Source of the DNA: Anaerolineae bacterium
GTDB taxonomy: Bacteria; Chloroflexota; Anaerolineae; 4572-78; J111
NCBI GenBank assembly: GCA_020433785.1
Contig: JAGRCC010000054.1
Coordinates: 1 to 16,232, forward strand
Length of the DNA: 16,232 nt
Direction of reading: 5' to 3'
Shown here: piece after piece, positions 1-6,938 of the stretch
Position numbering within the stretch: the first letter of the stretch is position 1
How the letters are laid out: each line of letters starts with the position of its first letter
The notes under the pieces: model-generated
What the model saw: the letters and a program-made list of their open reading frames with translations, nothing else
Database searches by the model: none
What the model was told of the DNA's origin: nothing
Program-made: the position numbers and the translations under genes

Positions 1-670
1 CCACAAAATCGACTTTGCGCTGCAAGGGGGTATAGACCAACTGAAAGTCGCGGGCCGTCATGGTGAGTTGGTTGGCGAAACTCTCGGCTCCGACTTTTTG
101 AGCTTCGTAATAGCCTGAGCCGGTGACGCAGAAACTGCCGGACAAAAGCCTATCGCCGATCTGTTTGCGAATCAAATCAGGCTCGCCGGTCAAGAGCGAC
201 TCATCCATTTCCAGGGCGCCTTCAAGCAGTTCCCCATCGACCACTACCTGGTCGCCGGAACTGACGCGGATGATGTCGCCTTTAACCAGATCGGCCGGAT
301 CGATAATCTTCTCTTGCCCGTCACGGACCACCGTGACTTCAGGCCGAGCCACCAGGGCAATTTGATCGAGCTGCCGTTTGGCCCGAATTTCTTGGATGGT
401 GCTAATGCAGGCGTTGACCAAGCCGATACCGACGCTGGTCACCGCATCATTGACCCGCCCCAGAGAAATGAGCGCTACCCCAATGACAAATAAGATATTA
501 TTGAATAAAGTAAACAGATTGGCCCGGGCGATATCCCAGTAGGATCGACTGCTGCCGATGTTGACGTCGTTCCCCAAACCCTGTTTGCGCCGCGCCACGG
601 CTTCCTGTTCCGTCAACCCCTGAAGCGCAGGTGGCGATGGACTAAGCTCGGTTTTGATGGCTGTCTTCAT
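1..670 (-). CDS. Cation-transporting P-type ATPase, CtpE-like (N-terminal part, cut by window edge)
   Basis: Read on the minus strand from ATG at 670, an uninterrupted frame of 223 codons runs off the left edge. The N-terminus has a cytoplasmic segment (LTEQEA, then GLGNDVN), followed by two hydrophobic stretches (about residues 50-90) that fit transmembrane helices 1-2. The actuator domain follows, with GDIIRVSSGDQVVVDGEL and the hallmark DESLLTGEPD loop used for dephosphorylation. The segments RANLFTLFNNIL, QEIRAKRQLDQIAL and LLSGSFCVTGSG resemble mycobacterial CtpE, a calcium-linked P-type ATPase, so ion export across the membrane powered by ATP is expected. The phosphorylated DKTGT Asp lies beyond the window. 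The Shine-Dalgarno is weak (AAGGAA, about 14 bases upstream), so the start is less certain than the frame. Ion specificity cannot be read from this fragment. Confidence 0.9.
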   Translation of the reverse strand, partial: MKTAIKTELSPSPPALQGLTEQEAVARRKQGLGNDVNIGSSRSYWDIARANLFTLFNNILFVIGVALISLGRVNDAVTSVGIGLVNACISTIQEIRAKRQLDQIALVARPEVTVVRDGQEKIIDPADLVKGDIIRVSSGDQVVVDGELLEGALEMDESLLTGEPDLIRKQIGDRLLSGSFCVTGSGYYEAQKVGAESFANQLTMTARDFQLVYTPLQRKVDFV

Positions 671-700
671 ATGCGCTAATACAGACTTCCTTGATAAACT

Positions 701-812
701 CAGGACTTACGCAAATGTCCGATTTTGAAGCGTAAATTGCCAATTTGCGCCACGAGTCTGCCCAAAATAGGGAACAATTTAGCAAATTGTTCTACACTCT
801 GCGTAAGTCCTA
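701..812. mobile_element. MITE-like element, 112 bp, with terminal inverted repeats and possible 5-bp target duplication
   Basis: A perfect 12-bp repeat AGGACTTACGCA (702-713) returns inverted at 800-811. One base outside each arm the pentamer AAACT occurs on both sides (696-700 and 813-817), as expected for a 5-bp target-site duplication around an element of 701-812. Inside lie two further palindromes: 730-750 (10-bp arms with one G-T wobble) and 772-792 (GAACAATTT / AAATTGTTC, perfect 9-bp arms, 3-base loop). There is no room for a transposase, so it would have to be mobilised in trans. It ends 31 bp upstream of the P-type ATPase start and so probably sits in that gene's leader or promoter. 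The assignment to any IS family is not made here. Confidence 0.6.
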
Positions 813-903
813 AAACTATTTCATTTGCTTGGCTTGTGATATCAGATGAAATTCTATGAATTTTGCTCGATTAGGCAATATAGCAGAGGGTAAACCCGAG
901 TGC

Positions 904-947
904 TAGTACCTTTTTTCACAAAAATTAGTACCTTTTTTCACAAAAAT
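904..947. repeat. Perfect 22-bp tandem duplication
   Basis: Two adjacent identical 22-base units (904-925 and 926-947), each starting TAGTACC, running through six T and ending CACAAAAAT. A third copy begins with TAG and then breaks off. The period equals about two helical turns, so it could place two regulator half-sites (TCACA) on one DNA face. Replication slippage is the simpler explanation. It lies in the spacer between the divergent P-type ATPase and livK. Confidence 0.85.
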
Positions 948-1329
948 AGATCCTTAGTCCGATGACAAACTATATCATAAGACATAGAATAGGCAGTAAT
1001 CTTGTAATAGTTGGAGCGGTATCAAATAGAATAAAAAATTCAAACTAATTTAGCTTAATAGGTTTTTCATATTCGAAGACCTAACGCAATCCTCTATCTG
1101 TTAATTCAGATGCTTCATCAAATGCGCCATCGTTGGCTCAACCTCTTAGGCGAAAGAGTTCCCCACTCATTCAAATTCACTTCGTCGAATCCCTTTTCAG
1201 TTCATTGTAAAAGATACCGCACTTGGAAGGAGGTATCGTTTGAGACGACTGTTTCATTAAATCTTTGTAACCTGACCAATTAAATAAATCTTTCAAAAAT
1301 ACAATGATGTAATCACCAGGAGGGTGAAT
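948..1329. other. AT-rich spacer upstream of livK, no gene seen
   Basis: No credible coding frame is seen on either strand. The stretch must carry the livK promoter, but no hexamer pair with good spacing was found. A strong but apparently ownerless Shine-Dalgarno (AAGGAGG, 1227-1233) is partly covered by a GATACC/GGTATC inverted repeat (1213-1218 and 1232-1237) and is followed by a six-codon TTG frame (1240-1260). The genuine livK ribosome site is AGGAGG at 1318-1323. Confidence 0.5.
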
Positions 1330-2760
1330 ATGAAAAGGTTATCTCTTTTTGTAATGCTGTTAGCGTTAATCTTCGCGGTGGTGCAATGTGGTGGAACTGC
1401 GCCTCAACCGGCTGCTCCGGCTAAAGAAGAGGTCAAAGAAGCGGCCGCTCCGGCTCAGGAAGAAGCGAAAGAAGAAGCCGCTGCTCCGGCTGAAGAAGCC
1501 AAGGAAGAAGCCGCTGCCCCGGCTGAAGAAGCTGCTCCCGCCGAAGAGCCGGCCGCTGAAGAAGCCATGACCGGTGAGGAAGTGGTGGTGACGATTGGCT
1601 ATACCGCTTCGAAGACCGGGAGTCAGGAAGTCCCATCCCGAGGCCAAACGCATGGTCTGGAATTGTGGCTGGAACAGGTTAACCAAGATGGCATTACCTT
1701 GGCGGATGGCACGGTTGTGAAATTTGAAGCCGTTACCTATGATGATGAAAGCGCCAAAGAGCGGGTCCAATCGCTCTACACCACGCTTGTTGAGCAGGAT
1801 GGCGCCGACTTCCTGATCAGCCCCTATAGTAGTGGTCTCACCGATGCTGCCGCTGTCATCGCCGAAACCTACAGTAAAATCATGATTACCACCGGCGCCG
1901 CCTCCGATGAAACCTATCAAAAAGGTCTCACCTTAGTTTATCAGCTTTACACCCCGGCTAGCCGCTATCTAACAGGAGCCATTGACCTGCTAGGTAACCT
2001 AAACCCCGATGCTAAAAAGATCGCATTTGTTTTCGAAAACGCTAAATTCTCCACCGATGTGGTCGATGCGGCCCAGAAGTATGCCGAAAGTAAGGGGTAC
2101 GAAGTGGTACTCAGTGAAGGCTACGACAGCGAAACCACCGATTTTGCCCCATTTATCAACAAAATAGCCGCGGCTGAACCCGATGCCGTGATGGGCGGCG
2201 GTCACTTTAATGACGGCAGTACCTTTGCCCGACAGCTCCATGAGAAGGAAACCTCTGTGGAATTCCTGGCTTTATTGGTCGCGCCCCCGGAATTAGACTT
2301 TGCTGAGTTGGGCGATGCGGCGTTGGGCGTCGTTGGCCCCAGCCAATGGGAACCACAAGCCAATTACACACCGGAAGCGGCTGAGGCCGCCGGAGTGGCA
2401 TGGTACGGGCCGACCGTGGCTGATTTTGTATCGGCGTATGAAGCCAAGTTTGGTGAGGAACCGGCCTACCACGCCGCCGGCGGTTATGCCTCCGGTCTGG
2501 TGTTGCAGCAGGCGATTGAAACAGCCGGCTCGGTTGATCCAGTTGCGGTTCAAGCCGCGCTCGACGGCATGAATCTTATGACCTTCTATGGCACTGTCAA
2601 ATTCAATACCACGCCGGAATCGCATGGCCTGCAAGAGGCCCACGAGATGGTCTACGTTCAATGGCAAAAGGATTCCGATGGGAACCTGGTTAAACAGGTT
2701 GTCTGGCCGGTTGAAGGTCAATCGGCCGAACCCATTTATCCGCTGGCTCAAATGCCCTAA
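1330..2760 (+). CDS. livK: ABC transporter substrate-binding lipoprotein, LivK-like (type I periplasmic binding fold)
   Basis: This is the extracytoplasmic receptor that captures the ligand and delivers it to the LivHM permease. ATG 1330 is chosen over the in-frame GTG at 1324 because AGGAGG (1318-1323) sits 6 bases before the ATG but abuts the GTG. The 476-residue product begins with a signal peptide (MKRLSLFVMLLALIFA) and a probable lipobox ending at Cys20 (VVQC; Gln before the Cys is unusual). Residues 21 to about 85 form an Ala/Glu/Pro/Lys tether, including two 11-residue EEAKEEAAAPA repeats. From about residue 86 a Peripla_BP_6-type domain runs to the end: VTIGYTASKTGS, then ITTGAASDETYQ, then a late YHAAGGYASGLVLQQAIE. 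The ligand is unknown; branched-chain amino acids, other amino acids, amides and urea are all used by this family. A hairpin follows the stop, and livHMGF follow downstream. Confidence 0.93.
   Translation: MKRLSLFVMLLALIFAVVQCGGTAPQPAAPAKEEVKEAAAPAQEEAKEEAAAPAEEAKEEAAAPAEEAAPAEEPAAEEAMTGEEVVVTIGYTASKTGSQEVPSRGQTHGLELWLEQVNQDGITLADGTVVKFEAVTYDDESAKERVQSLYTTLVEQDGADFLISPYSSGLTDAAAVIAETYSKIMITTGAASDETYQKGLTLVYQLYTPASRYLTGAIDLLGNLNPDAKKIAFVFENAKFSTDVVDAAQKYAESKGYEVVLSEGYDSETTDFAPFINKIAAAEPDAVMGGGHFNDGSTFARQLHEKETSVEFLALLVAPPELDFAELGDAALGVVGPSQWEPQANYTPEAAEAAGVAWYGPTVADFVSAYEAKFGEEPAYHAAGGYASGLVLQQAIETAGSVDPVAVQAALDGMNLMTFYGTVKFNTTPESHGLQEAHEMVYVQWQKDSDGNLVKQVVWPVEGQSAEPIYPLAQMP
1459..1524 (+). 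repeat. Two 33-bp coding repeats in the lipoprotein tether
   Basis: Two consecutive 33-base units (1459-1491, 1492-1524), differing at a few third-codon positions, encode the same peptide EEAKEEAAAPA. Partial copies flank them. The repeat lengthens the flexible tether between the lipid anchor and the binding domain and is a likely site of length variation between strains. Confidence 0.85.
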
Positions 2761-2773
2761 CGTTATCAACAAG

Positions 2774-2803
2774 AGGTGGCGGTCGCTTTGGTGGCTGCCA
2801 CCT
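2774..2803 (+). terminator. Hairpin between livK and livH (leaky terminator or mRNA-stabilising stem)
   Basis: AGGTGGC (2774-2780) pairs perfectly with GCCACCT (2797-2803) over a 16-base loop, starting 13 bases after the livK stop. A five-T run comes 11 bases later (2815-2819), too distant for a textbook terminator. In many importers such a stem after the binding-protein gene keeps its transcript more abundant than that of the permease genes, and that is the inferred role. The 2804-2946 stretch up to livH holds nothing else obvious. Confidence 0.55.
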
Positions 2804-2946
2804 GATACTCTCTATTTTTGATTATCATTTCGTATCTTTTCAATTATCTGGGTTAAGGTCAGACAAACTTAAGGTTGTCCTACCCAAAAGCCCATGTTTT
2901 GCAAAGATACACCATCTCTACCAAAAGGGGGCAGAGGTACGGTCTT

Positions 2947-3810
2947 ATGGAACAATTAATTGCTTCTTTGGCTGATGGCTTGTTACTAGGTTTTGTTTAC
3001 GGGCTGGCGGCTATGGGCCTGACGTTAATCTTTGGCGTGATGGATGTGATTAACTTAGCCCACGGTCCTATTATCGCTCTCGGCATGTTTGCGATGTTTT
3101 TTCTGTCCGGGGCTATCGGGATGGGGTTAAATCCTTACCTGGCTCTGGTTATTGTCGCTGTCTTGGGATTACTATTGGGGTTTTGTATCTATTTTATCGC
3201 GGTGCATCGGGTATTGAACGCGCCGCACCTGTCATCGTTACTGGCAACGTTTTCGGTCAACATGATGATCATCGGGGTCGGCACGGCCGTTTTTACCACG
3301 ACGCCCCGCAATATGGATTTCTCCATTGGTAGCATCTCGTTGGGGCCGGTTACGCTGCTGGGCACTCGTCTGGTCGCGGCGCTGATTGCGGTTTTGGTAG
3401 CGGCTTTGTTGTATCTATTCCTCTACCAAACGCAGCCCGGCAAAGCTATTCGAGCCGTATCTAACAACCGTTCGGCGGCCGAGTTGATGGGCATTCCGTC
3501 AACCCAAACGCTGGCGCTCAGTTTTGGCATCGGCTCGATGTTGGCGGCGATTGCCGGTGGGTTAATCGCGACGTTTTTCTCGTTTACCATTTTGTCCGGC
3601 GGCGTGTATGAACTCAAGAGTTTTGTAATTGTCGTTTTGGGCGGCCTGGGCAATCCCACCGGCGCTTTGCTGGGCGGGTTGATCCTGGGCGGGTTGGAAG
3701 GGGTCGTCCCGGTCTTTATGCCGGTCAGTTGGGTGCCGGTCATCGAGTTTGTCCTGTTTGTGATCATTCTCATGGTCCGCCCGACAGGTTTGATGGGAGG
3801 AGGTCGCTAA
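2947..3810 (+). CDS. livH: Branched-chain amino-acid type ABC transporter permease LivH
   Basis: One of the two membrane subunits forming the import channel. The ATG at 2947 (MEQLIASLADGL) is chosen because family members begin here and AGAGG lies 9 bases upstream; an in-frame TTG at 2875 would add a 24-residue polar tail. The product is 287 residues and strongly hydrophobic, with about 8 membrane segments. Family landmarks are GLAAMGLTLIFGVMDVINLAHG near the N-terminus, and AVSNNRSAAELMGI followed by an Ala/Gly-rich segment, the region that contacts the ATPases. The C-terminus (FVLFVIILMVRPTGLMG) is also typical. Its stop is separated from the livM ATG by a single base, indicating translational coupling. 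Confidence 0.95.
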   Translation: MEQLIASLADGLLLGFVYGLAAMGLTLIFGVMDVINLAHGPIIALGMFAMFFLSGAIGMGLNPYLALVIVAVLGLLLGFCIYFIAVHRVLNAPHLSSLLATFSVNMMIIGVGTAVFTTTPRNMDFSIGSISLGPVTLLGTRLVAALIAVLVAALLYLFLYQTQPGKAIRAVSNNRSAAELMGIPSTQTLALSFGIGSMLAAIAGGLIATFFSFTILSGGVYELKSFVIVVLGGLGNPTGALLGGLILGGLEGVVPVFMPVSWVPVIEFVLFVIILMVRPTGLMGGGR

Positions 3811-3811
3811 G

Positions 3812-4852
3812 ATGAGCAGTTCTAAACCGGCTCCGGCCGGGAAAGCATTGGACCGCGGCGGGTTTAACCTGGGAGCGATGAAGCTGGGCGGCTGGAAATA
3901 TCCCGCCTTCTGGCTGGCGTTGGGCCTGGTCTTGATCGGCGGGTTTGTGCCGGTCATCACCGGCTCCAACACCTGGCGGGAGACGATGTTCTTGATTTTG
4001 ATGGCGGTGTCGCTCGCCTCCAGTTTAAATATTATCCTGGGCTATACCGGCTATGTGAGTTTTGGTCATATCGTCTTCTTCGGCTTAGGCGGGTATGTGG
4101 GCTTTTATCTCATCACCCAGCACGGTTGGTCGCTGTGGCTGGCGGCGCCGGTGGGTGGGCTGGCGGCAGGGATTTTGGCGTTGTTGTTGGGCAAGGCCAT
4201 CCTTCACCTGCGCGGCGCTTACTTCGCCCTGGCCACCATCGGCATCAACGAAGCGGTGCGAACGTTTGTCAATAATTTTGATCTGTTTGGCGGTCCGGTC
4301 GGCCTGGAACTAAATTTTCTGGTTTATAAAGATTATGGTGGCCCGGCCACAATGCAGTGGTTGACCTACTGGGCGGTCTTTGGTCTGACGATCATCATTG
4401 TGGTCTTGAGTTACGGTATCAAATTTTCCCGGTTTGGCCTGGGCTTGTTGGCCATCCGTGAAGATGAAGAGGCGGCGATGGTCATGGGCGTGCGAACGCC
4501 TTCGGCCAAGACGTGGGCTTACGTTCTTTCAGCCATCGTTCCGGGGATATTGGGCGTGATCTTCTTCTTCCGAAACAGCAGCGTCGCCCCGCAAGAGGCC
4601 TTCCGGCTGCATCGCTCGATTGAGTTTATCGTGATGGTCATGCTCGGCGGCCAGGGCACCGTTCTGGGGCCGCTGGTCGGAGCCACCACCTACGAGGCCC
4701 TGCGCAGCTTTCTGCTGACCAGTCCCCTCTTTAAGGATTTACAGTTGGCCTTTGCCGGTCTGCTGCTGCTGCTGATCGTGCTGTTTGTGCCGACCGGCAT
4801 CGTCGGCTGGCTGCGCAGCCGTTTTAGAAGATTGTGGAGGATTTTAGAATGA
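3812..4852 (+). CDS. livM: Branched-chain amino-acid type ABC transporter permease LivM
   Basis: The second membrane subunit of the importer, pairing with LivH. ATG 3812 follows the livH stop by one base and is preceded by GGGAGGAGGT (3796-3805) inside the end of livH. The product has 346 residues: a polar N-terminus of about 30 residues, then multiple membrane helices. LivM hallmarks are IILGYTGYVSFGHIVFFGLG, HLRGAYFALATIGINEAVR and, in the coupling region, GLGLLAIREDEEAAMVMGV. The C-terminus has the usual LFVPTGIVGWLRSRF. Its TGA overlaps the livG start by 4 bases (ATGA, 4849-4852). Length is normal for the family and no damage is seen. Confidence 0.95.
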   Translation: MSSSKPAPAGKALDRGGFNLGAMKLGGWKYPAFWLALGLVLIGGFVPVITGSNTWRETMFLILMAVSLASSLNIILGYTGYVSFGHIVFFGLGGYVGFYLITQHGWSLWLAAPVGGLAAGILALLLGKAILHLRGAYFALATIGINEAVRTFVNNFDLFGGPVGLELNFLVYKDYGGPATMQWLTYWAVFGLTIIIVVLSYGIKFSRFGLGLLAIREDEEAAMVMGVRTPSAKTWAYVLSAIVPGILGVIFFFRNSSVAPQEAFRLHRSIEFIVMVMLGGQGTVLGPLVGATTYEALRSFLLTSPLFKDLQLAFAGLLLLLIVLFVPTGIVGWLRSRFRRLWRILE

Positions 4853-5613
4853 GTCAGACCAATGGCGCTTTGCTACAAGTTCGCGATGTAACTAAAGAAT
4901 TTGGCGGTCTCACGGCGGTATCGAATGTGACCTTTGACATTCCGCAAGGGCAGGTTCTGGGCTTGATCGGACCGAACGGGGCCGGAAAAACCACGCTGTT
5001 CAACTGCATCAACGGGGTGTTTCCGATCACGAGAGGACAAATTATTTTTCGAGGCGTTGATATGACGGGCTGGAAGCCGTACGATGTGGTCAGGCTGGGG
5101 TTAGCCCGGACGCACCAGATTGTCCGGCCTCTGCAAGAGTTGACTGTTCTGGAAAATGTGATGGCCGGCGCTTGTTACGGCCACGAGCAGCGGTCGCTGA
5201 GCCAGGCCGAAGAAATTGCGCTGGAGGTGCTGGAGTTTCTCCACCTGGCTGAACGACGCGATCAACTGGCCGCCAGTCTGAACGTGGCCCAAAAGAAACG
5301 GCTCGAAATGGCTCGGGCGCTGGCGGCTCGCCCCTACCTGCTCCTGCTGGATGAGGTGCTGGCCGGCCTAAATCCGACCGAAATCGCCGAAATGGTGCAG
5401 GTCGTGCTCAGAATCAGAGAGCAAGGCGTGACGATTCTCATTATCGAGCACGTGATGCACGCCTTAATGAACGTGTCCGATCGGGTTATCGTTTTGGATC
5501 ATGGCGAACTGATTGCCGAAGGGGTGCCCGGCGAGATCGTCAATGATCCTAAAGTGATCGAAGCTTATTTGGGCGATCCGGCTCTGGCCGAAAAGTTGAT
5601 GAGTGGAGGATAG
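4849..5613 (+). CDS. livG: ABC transporter ATPase LivG, with degenerate signature motif
   Basis: One of two cytoplasmic ATPases that power the importer. The ATG at 4849 is used because GGAGG (4836-4840) lies 8 bases upstream and it forms an ATGA overlap with livM; the in-frame GTG at 4834 would include the ribosome site. The 254-residue protein shows Walker A GPNGAGKTT (41-49), a Q-loop around Gln90, Walker B LLLLDE (164-169) and the H-loop His201. The ABC signature, usually LSGGQ or LAYGQ, reads LNVAQ (about 144-148), so its central Gly is Ala, and DEV replaces the common DEP after Walker B. The remaining catalytic residues are present, so it is probably active, at least in the heterodimer with LivF. 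Confidence 0.95.
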   Translation: MSQTNGALLQVRDVTKEFGGLTAVSNVTFDIPQGQVLGLIGPNGAGKTTLFNCINGVFPITRGQIIFRGVDMTGWKPYDVVRLGLARTHQIVRPLQELTVLENVMAGACYGHEQRSLSQAEEIALEVLEFLHLAERRDQLAASLNVAQKKRLEMARALAARPYLLLLDEVLAGLNPTEIAEMVQVVLRIREQGVTILIIEHVMHALMNVSDRVIVLDHGELIAEGVPGEIVNDPKVIEAYLGDPALAEKLMSGG

Positions 5614-5623
5614 GAGCAGATCG

Positions 5624-6346
5624 ATGGCGACAAATGGAGCTGTTTTGGAAATTAAAAATGTGTCATCCGGCTACGGTGAGGTTCAGATTTTGTGGGATGT
5701 ATCGCTCAACTTGGAGCGAGGAAAACTCACCTCGCTGGTGGGGGCTAACGGAGTGGGCAAAACCACGCTAATGCGCACGGTGGTCGGCCTGCTCAAGCCG
5801 TCGAAAGGCCAGGTCAACTTCAACGGCGCTGATATAACCCGCATGTCGGCCCACGGCAAGGCGGCGCAGGGGTTAGTGCTGGTGCCGGAAGGGCGGCAGC
5901 TTTTCACCGATATGACCGTTTTTGAGAATTTGGAAATGGGCGCGTTTACCGGTCGAGCTAAAGAAAATTACAAGCAAAACTTGGAACGGGTCTTCGAGAT
6001 GTTCCCCCGGCTGAAGGAACGGCGTGATCAGAAATCGGGCACGATGTCCGGCGGTGAGCAGCAAATGCTGGCCGTGGCTCGCGGTTTGATGGCCCAGCCG
6101 GAGGTGTTGATGATCGATGAACTGTCGTTGGGGTTAGCGCCGTTTCTGGTGCTGGACCTGTTTGAAATCCTGCGCCGTTTGAAAGATGAAGGGTTGACCA
6201 TGCTGCTGGTTGAACAAAACGTCCAGATGGCGCTGGCCGTGAGCGACTACGCCTACGTGCTCAACGAAGGTCAAGTTGAGTTGGAAGGCCCATCGCGAGA
6301 GGTGGCCAGTAATGAAGATGTCCGCAAAGCCTATTTAGGTATCTAA
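5624..6346 (+). CDS. livF: ABC transporter ATPase LivF
   Basis: The second cytoplasmic ATPase of the importer. ATG 5624 has AGGAG (5612-5616) 7 bases upstream; the in-frame GTG at 5603 lies inside livG, before its ribosome site. The 240-residue length is typical of LivF. Visible motifs are Walker A GANGVGKTT (40-48), the LivF-typical PEGRQLFTDMTVFENLEMGA (89-108), signature MSGGEQQMLA (141-150), Walker B VLMIDE (161-166) and LLVEQN (194-199), where LivF proteins normally have Gln instead of the H-loop His. It has a canonical signature, unlike its partner LivG. It follows livG by 10 bases and precedes the CBS gene by 33 bases with no terminator between. Confidence 0.95.
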   Translation: MATNGAVLEIKNVSSGYGEVQILWDVSLNLERGKLTSLVGANGVGKTTLMRTVVGLLKPSKGQVNFNGADITRMSAHGKAAQGLVLVPEGRQLFTDMTVFENLEMGAFTGRAKENYKQNLERVFEMFPRLKERRDQKSGTMSGGEQQMLAVARGLMAQPEVLMIDELSLGLAPFLVLDLFEILRRLKDEGLTMLLVEQNVQMALAVSDYAYVLNEGQVELEGPSREVASNEDVRKAYLGI

Positions 6347-6379
6347 GCAGTTGCTGAATGACGTGAGGAGATGAACGCG

Positions 6380-6805
6380 ATGAAACATGAATATGTCAAA
6401 GATTGGATGAGTCGGGATGTGATCACCATCACCCCCGATGTAACTCTGCCGGACGCCCATCAATTAATGACCGAAAATGATATCCGTCGCCTGCCGGTTG
6501 TCAAAGACGGCCGGCTGGTGGGTATCGTGACCTTGGGTGACGTACGCGAAGCCGAACCTTCCGGTGCAACCTCGTTGAGTATCTGGGAACTGAACTATGT
6601 GCTCTCACGCCTGACGGTGGAAAAGATCATGACGCCCGAACCCAGAGTCATCGCTCAAGATGCCACAATTAAAGAGGCGTCTAAGATGATGCTGGATTAC
6701 AAAATCAGCGGTTTGCCTGTGGTTGATAGCGATGGCCGGCTGGTCGGCGTGGTTACCGAGTCAGATATCTTCCGTATGGTCGTTGAAGATTGGCACACCG
6801 ACTAG
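6380..6805 (+). CDS. Two-CBS-domain protein at the end of the liv operon
   Basis: A stand-alone pair of CBS domains (Bateman module), 141 residues with no attached enzyme or membrane part. CBS1 covers about residues 5-57 (VKDWMSRDVITITPD, then RRLPVVKDGRLVGIVTLGDV) and CBS2 about 79-136 (VEKIMTPEPRVIAQD, then SGLPVVDSDGRLVGVVTESDI). Such modules usually bind adenosine nucleotides in the cleft between the domains. ATG 6380 is favoured over ATG 6371 because GAGGAG (6365-6370) is 9 bases from the former and abuts the latter. Its position 33 bases after livF suggests it is co-transcribed with the importer and may tune it to energy charge. That role is inference; the partner protein is unknown. 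Confidence 0.9.
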   Translation: MKHEYVKDWMSRDVITITPDVTLPDAHQLMTENDIRRLPVVKDGRLVGIVTLGDVREAEPSGATSLSIWELNYVLSRLTVEKIMTPEPRVIAQDATIKEASKMMLDYKISGLPVVDSDGRLVGVVTESDIFRMVVEDWHTD

Positions 6806-6809
6806 CTGT

Positions 6810-6837
6810 TTGAAATTGGCCGCTTCATTTTTATAAT
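6810..6837 (+). promoter_or_regulatory. Probable sigma-70-type promoter for the MEMO-family gene
   Basis: TTGAAA (6810-6815) and a perfect TATAAT (6832-6837) are separated by 16 bases, starting just after the CBS gene stop. Transcription would begin near 6844, giving a leader of about 95 bases before ATG 6939. A second TATAAT (6852-6857) lies downstream but lacks a matching -35. Confidence 0.55.
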
Positions 6838-6938
6838 AGTTAAAAGTCGGATATAATTTAATTATCCTTAACTGTATGACCTTAAATTCATCACTTGTTT
6901 GAGTTGGCATCGCAAGACCCGGCTACCACAGGCTGACT

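Noticed and set aside
123..365. 80-codon plus-strand frame near the left edge
   Set aside because: It is antisense to the P-type ATPase, whose motifs (LLTGEPD and others) clearly define the coding strand.
904..947. Possible start of a CRISPR array
   Set aside because: The two 22-base units touch each other with no spacer, only two copies exist, and no cas gene is near.
1366..1920. 184-codon open frame on the minus strand, rich in Gly, Phe, Ser and Arg
   Set aside because: It is antisense to livK; its composition mirrors the Glu/Ala repeats of the tether, and it lacks a ribosome site or known motifs.
6849..6869. GGATA/TATCC inverted repeat after the CBS gene as a terminator
   Set aside because: The 5-bp AT-rich stem has no T run and overlaps the likely transcription start of the next gene.
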